A DNA stretch of 64,000 nt from Bryobacterales bacterium (lineage in GTDB: Bacteria > Acidobacteriota > Terriglobia > Bryobacterales > Bryobacteraceae), in contig JADLDI010000157.1 of the NCBI GenBank assembly GCA_020846745.1, positions 1 to 64,000 on the forward strand. Direction: 5' to 3'. Positions within the stretch are counted from its first letter, which is position 1; each line of letters starts with the position of its first letter. The translations under genes were made by a program, and so were the position numbers. The notes beneath the pieces were generated by a model. The model saw nothing but the letters and a program-made list of their open reading frames with translations. It was not told where the DNA came from and made no database searches. Shown piece by piece: positions 62,839-64,000 of this stretch.

Positions 62839-63905
62839 TCTCGTCTGCTTCTATTGAGAATCACGTCCCCAATTCAAACGCCGCGAAACGGCCGAAAATC
62901 TCGGTCGCTATTCCGTGCCGCAATGAAGAGAAGCATATCGCCCGGTGTGTCGATTCGTTTTTGCAAGGAACCGTCCGCGAGATCGAGGTCATTGTGGTGG
63001 ACAGCGCCTCGCAGGATCGATCCGTCGCCGTGCTCGAACAGATCGCCGAACGCGATTCCCGTCTGCGCATCGTCTCCAACCCGGGCCGGATTACGCCGCG
63101 GGCGTTCAACCTCGGCATCCAGGCCGCCCGCGGCCAATATGTCTGCATTTACGGGGGCCATTCCATTCCCGCGAACGACTGGGCTGAGAAGAACCTTGCC
63201 GCGATCGAAGCCCATCCGGAAGCGGCGGCAGTCGGCGGCGTGCTCGACACCGTCAGCGATACCTTCGTCGGCAAGGCCGTTGCCGCCGTGCAGAGTTGCC
63301 TGTTCGGGGTTGGCAACGTCCGCTTCCGCATCGGCGGCAGCCCGGGCTTCGTCGACACCGTTGTCTACGGCTGTTATCGCCGCGAGGTCTTCGATAAATA
63401 CGGCTACTTCGATGAGCAGTTCACCACCAATCAGGATGACGAATTGAACTTGCGCTTGACCGCCGGCGGCGAAAAGCTCTGGTTCGACCCGGCCATCCGG
63501 ACCACCTATTTCGCCAGGCCGTCCTGGCGCAAAGCCCTCGATCAATACTGGCGGTACGGAAAGTTCAAGTTCGACACCTTCCGCAAAAACGGACGTATCG
63601 GCGCGGCCCGGCACCTGGCGCCGGCCGCTTTCGTCGCCTTTCTCGCTGCCTGGATAGGCGGCGGAATATTCTCGCCCGACATTCTCAAAGCCGGCTCGGC
63701 GTTGTTTGCCGTCTATCTGCTCTTGGGCCTTTACTACACACTCAAAGGTTGGCCGCGGTTTGGCTCCAGCATGATTTTGTTCCTGCCGGTCGCGCTGTCG
63801 GTACACGTAGCCTATGGCTTGGGCGCTTGGTACGGCGCCATCCGCTCATTTCTAAAGGGCGCTGATCTATCCGGCCACCGCCCCGCAACTCCTGGGGTCC
63901 CGTGA
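62835..63905 (+). CDS. Glycosyltransferase family 2 with C-terminal membrane helices (ExoA-like)
   Basis: 356 residues. GT-A domain: ISVAIPCRNEEKHIARCVDS, VIVVDSASQDRSVAVLEQIA, with the D-x-D-like segment AARGQYVCIYGGHS, and catalytic pair in FTTNQDDELNLRLTAGG. The last quarter has about three membrane helices (FVAFLAAWIGGGIF, SALFAVYLLLGLYYTL, FLPVALSVHVAYGLGAW). The architecture is that of succinoglycan-type ExoA and similar enzymes that extend lipid-linked EPS units at the membrane. ATGA overlap with PaaK; the next gene starts in GTGA overlap. Confidence 0.9.
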   Translation: MISSASIENHVPNSNAAKRPKISVAIPCRNEEKHIARCVDSFLQGTVREIEVIVVDSASQDRSVAVLEQIAERDSRLRIVSNPGRITPRAFNLGIQAARGQYVCIYGGHSIPANDWAEKNLAAIEAHPEAAAVGGVLDTVSDTFVGKAVAAVQSCLFGVGNVRFRIGGSPGFVDTVVYGCYRREVFDKYGYFDEQFTTNQDDELNLRLTAGGEKLWFDPAIRTTYFARPSWRKALDQYWRYGKFKFDTFRKNGRIGAARHLAPAAFVAFLAAWIGGGIFSPDILKAGSALFAVYLLLGLYYTLKGWPRFGSSMILFLPVALSVHVAYGLGAWYGAIRSFLKGADLSGHRPATPGVP

Positions 63906-64000
63906 CATTGTTAAGTACTGCACGAATGATACTGCGCTTTCTGCCTATTCTTCTGCTTGCGTCCGGCGAGCACATTGCCGCTAATTTCTTTGTCGCTCCC
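63902..64000 (+). CDS. Start of a secreted protein, cut by the window edge
   Basis: The frame is open from GTG 63902 (overlapping the GT2 stop as GTGA) to the end of the window, 33 codons. It encodes MILRFLPILLLASGEHIAAN after an internal ATG at 63926, a clear signal peptide, followed by FFVAP. An N-terminus ending in (Y/F)(Y/F)VAP just after a signal peptide is frequent in right-handed parallel beta-helix polysaccharide lyases and hydrolases, which would fit the locus, but only a few mature residues are visible so the family is a guess. Confidence 0.5.
   Translation, partial: MTLLSTARMILRFLPILLLASGEHIAANFFVAP

Noticed and set aside
1..64000. tRNA, rRNA, CRISPR or attachment sites
   Set aside because: No tRNA-like TTCGA-arm context, no spaced direct repeats and no integrase gene were seen on reading both strands; a covariance-model scan would be the decisive test.

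Overview
The window looks like chromosome from a soil-type Acidobacteriota, most plausibly order Bryobacterales (Solibacter/Bryobacter relatives). This is an inference from gene content: a carboxypeptidase-regulatory/Oar-type TonB receptor, a DUF1549/DUF1553 plus DUF1501 pair with a planctomycete-type cytochrome c motif, a BNR sialidase-like secreted protein, high GC, and many secreted Ig-like proteins. No rRNA, tRNA, CRISPR array or complete mobile element was seen. The only mobile trace is the C-terminal end of an IS1182-type transposase at the left edge.

Layout. 1-13.4 kb is housekeeping and accessory: the transposase remnant, a small Cys-rich secreted protein, a BNR propeller coupled to a TonB receptor, the DUF1549/1553-DUF1501 pair (minus), a proline-rich Ig-like secreted protein divergent from a small secreted protein across a perfect inverted repeat, a DUF1015 protein and a TadG-like protein. 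13.4-19.4 kb (minus) is a glycan operon: five glycosyltransferases followed by alanine racemase, with ATGA/GTGA overlaps. 19.4-26.6 kb (plus) holds a charged secreted protein, metF, an sdhC-sdhA-sdhB operon, a TPR-like protein and a ceramidase-like secreted hydrolase. 26.8-28.0 kb (minus) is an OpgC-like membrane protein.

About 1.1 kb without a convincing gene (27,988-29,081) contains two 6-1-6 palindromes. It precedes an unbroken run of plus-strand genes from 29.1 kb past the right end, about 35 kb, forming one large exopolysaccharide (EPS) locus. Its order is: three coupled secreted proteins (Ig-like, propeller-like, choice-of-anchor-D repeats); Wza-like export protein; Wzc-like tyrosine autokinase; initiating sugar phosphotransferase; DegT aminotransferase; membrane 4,6-dehydratase; ABC permease (Wzm); NeuB-type synthase; a MaoC-SDR fusion; FkbH; acyl carrier protein; a GNAT-like protein; NodB deacetylase; NeuC/LegG epimerase; NeuA/LegF cytidylyltransferase; 2-hydroxyacid dehydrogenase; asparagine synthase; ABC ATPase (Wzt); GT-B-like transferase; two GT4 enzymes; Wzy/ligase-type polymerase; methyltransferase; second deacetylase; GT4; PaaK/CapK ligase; GT2; and the start of a secreted protein.

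Taken together the locus can supply most of a nonulosonic (sialic/legionaminic-like) acid pathway, interleaved with an acyl-carrier-protein module. My main hypothesis is an EPS carrying a nonulosonate or amino sugar acylated from an ACP thioester rather than simply from acetyl-CoA. The SDR half of the MaoC-SDR fusion has leucine where the catalytic tyrosine is expected, which is the most concrete sequence anomaly in the window.
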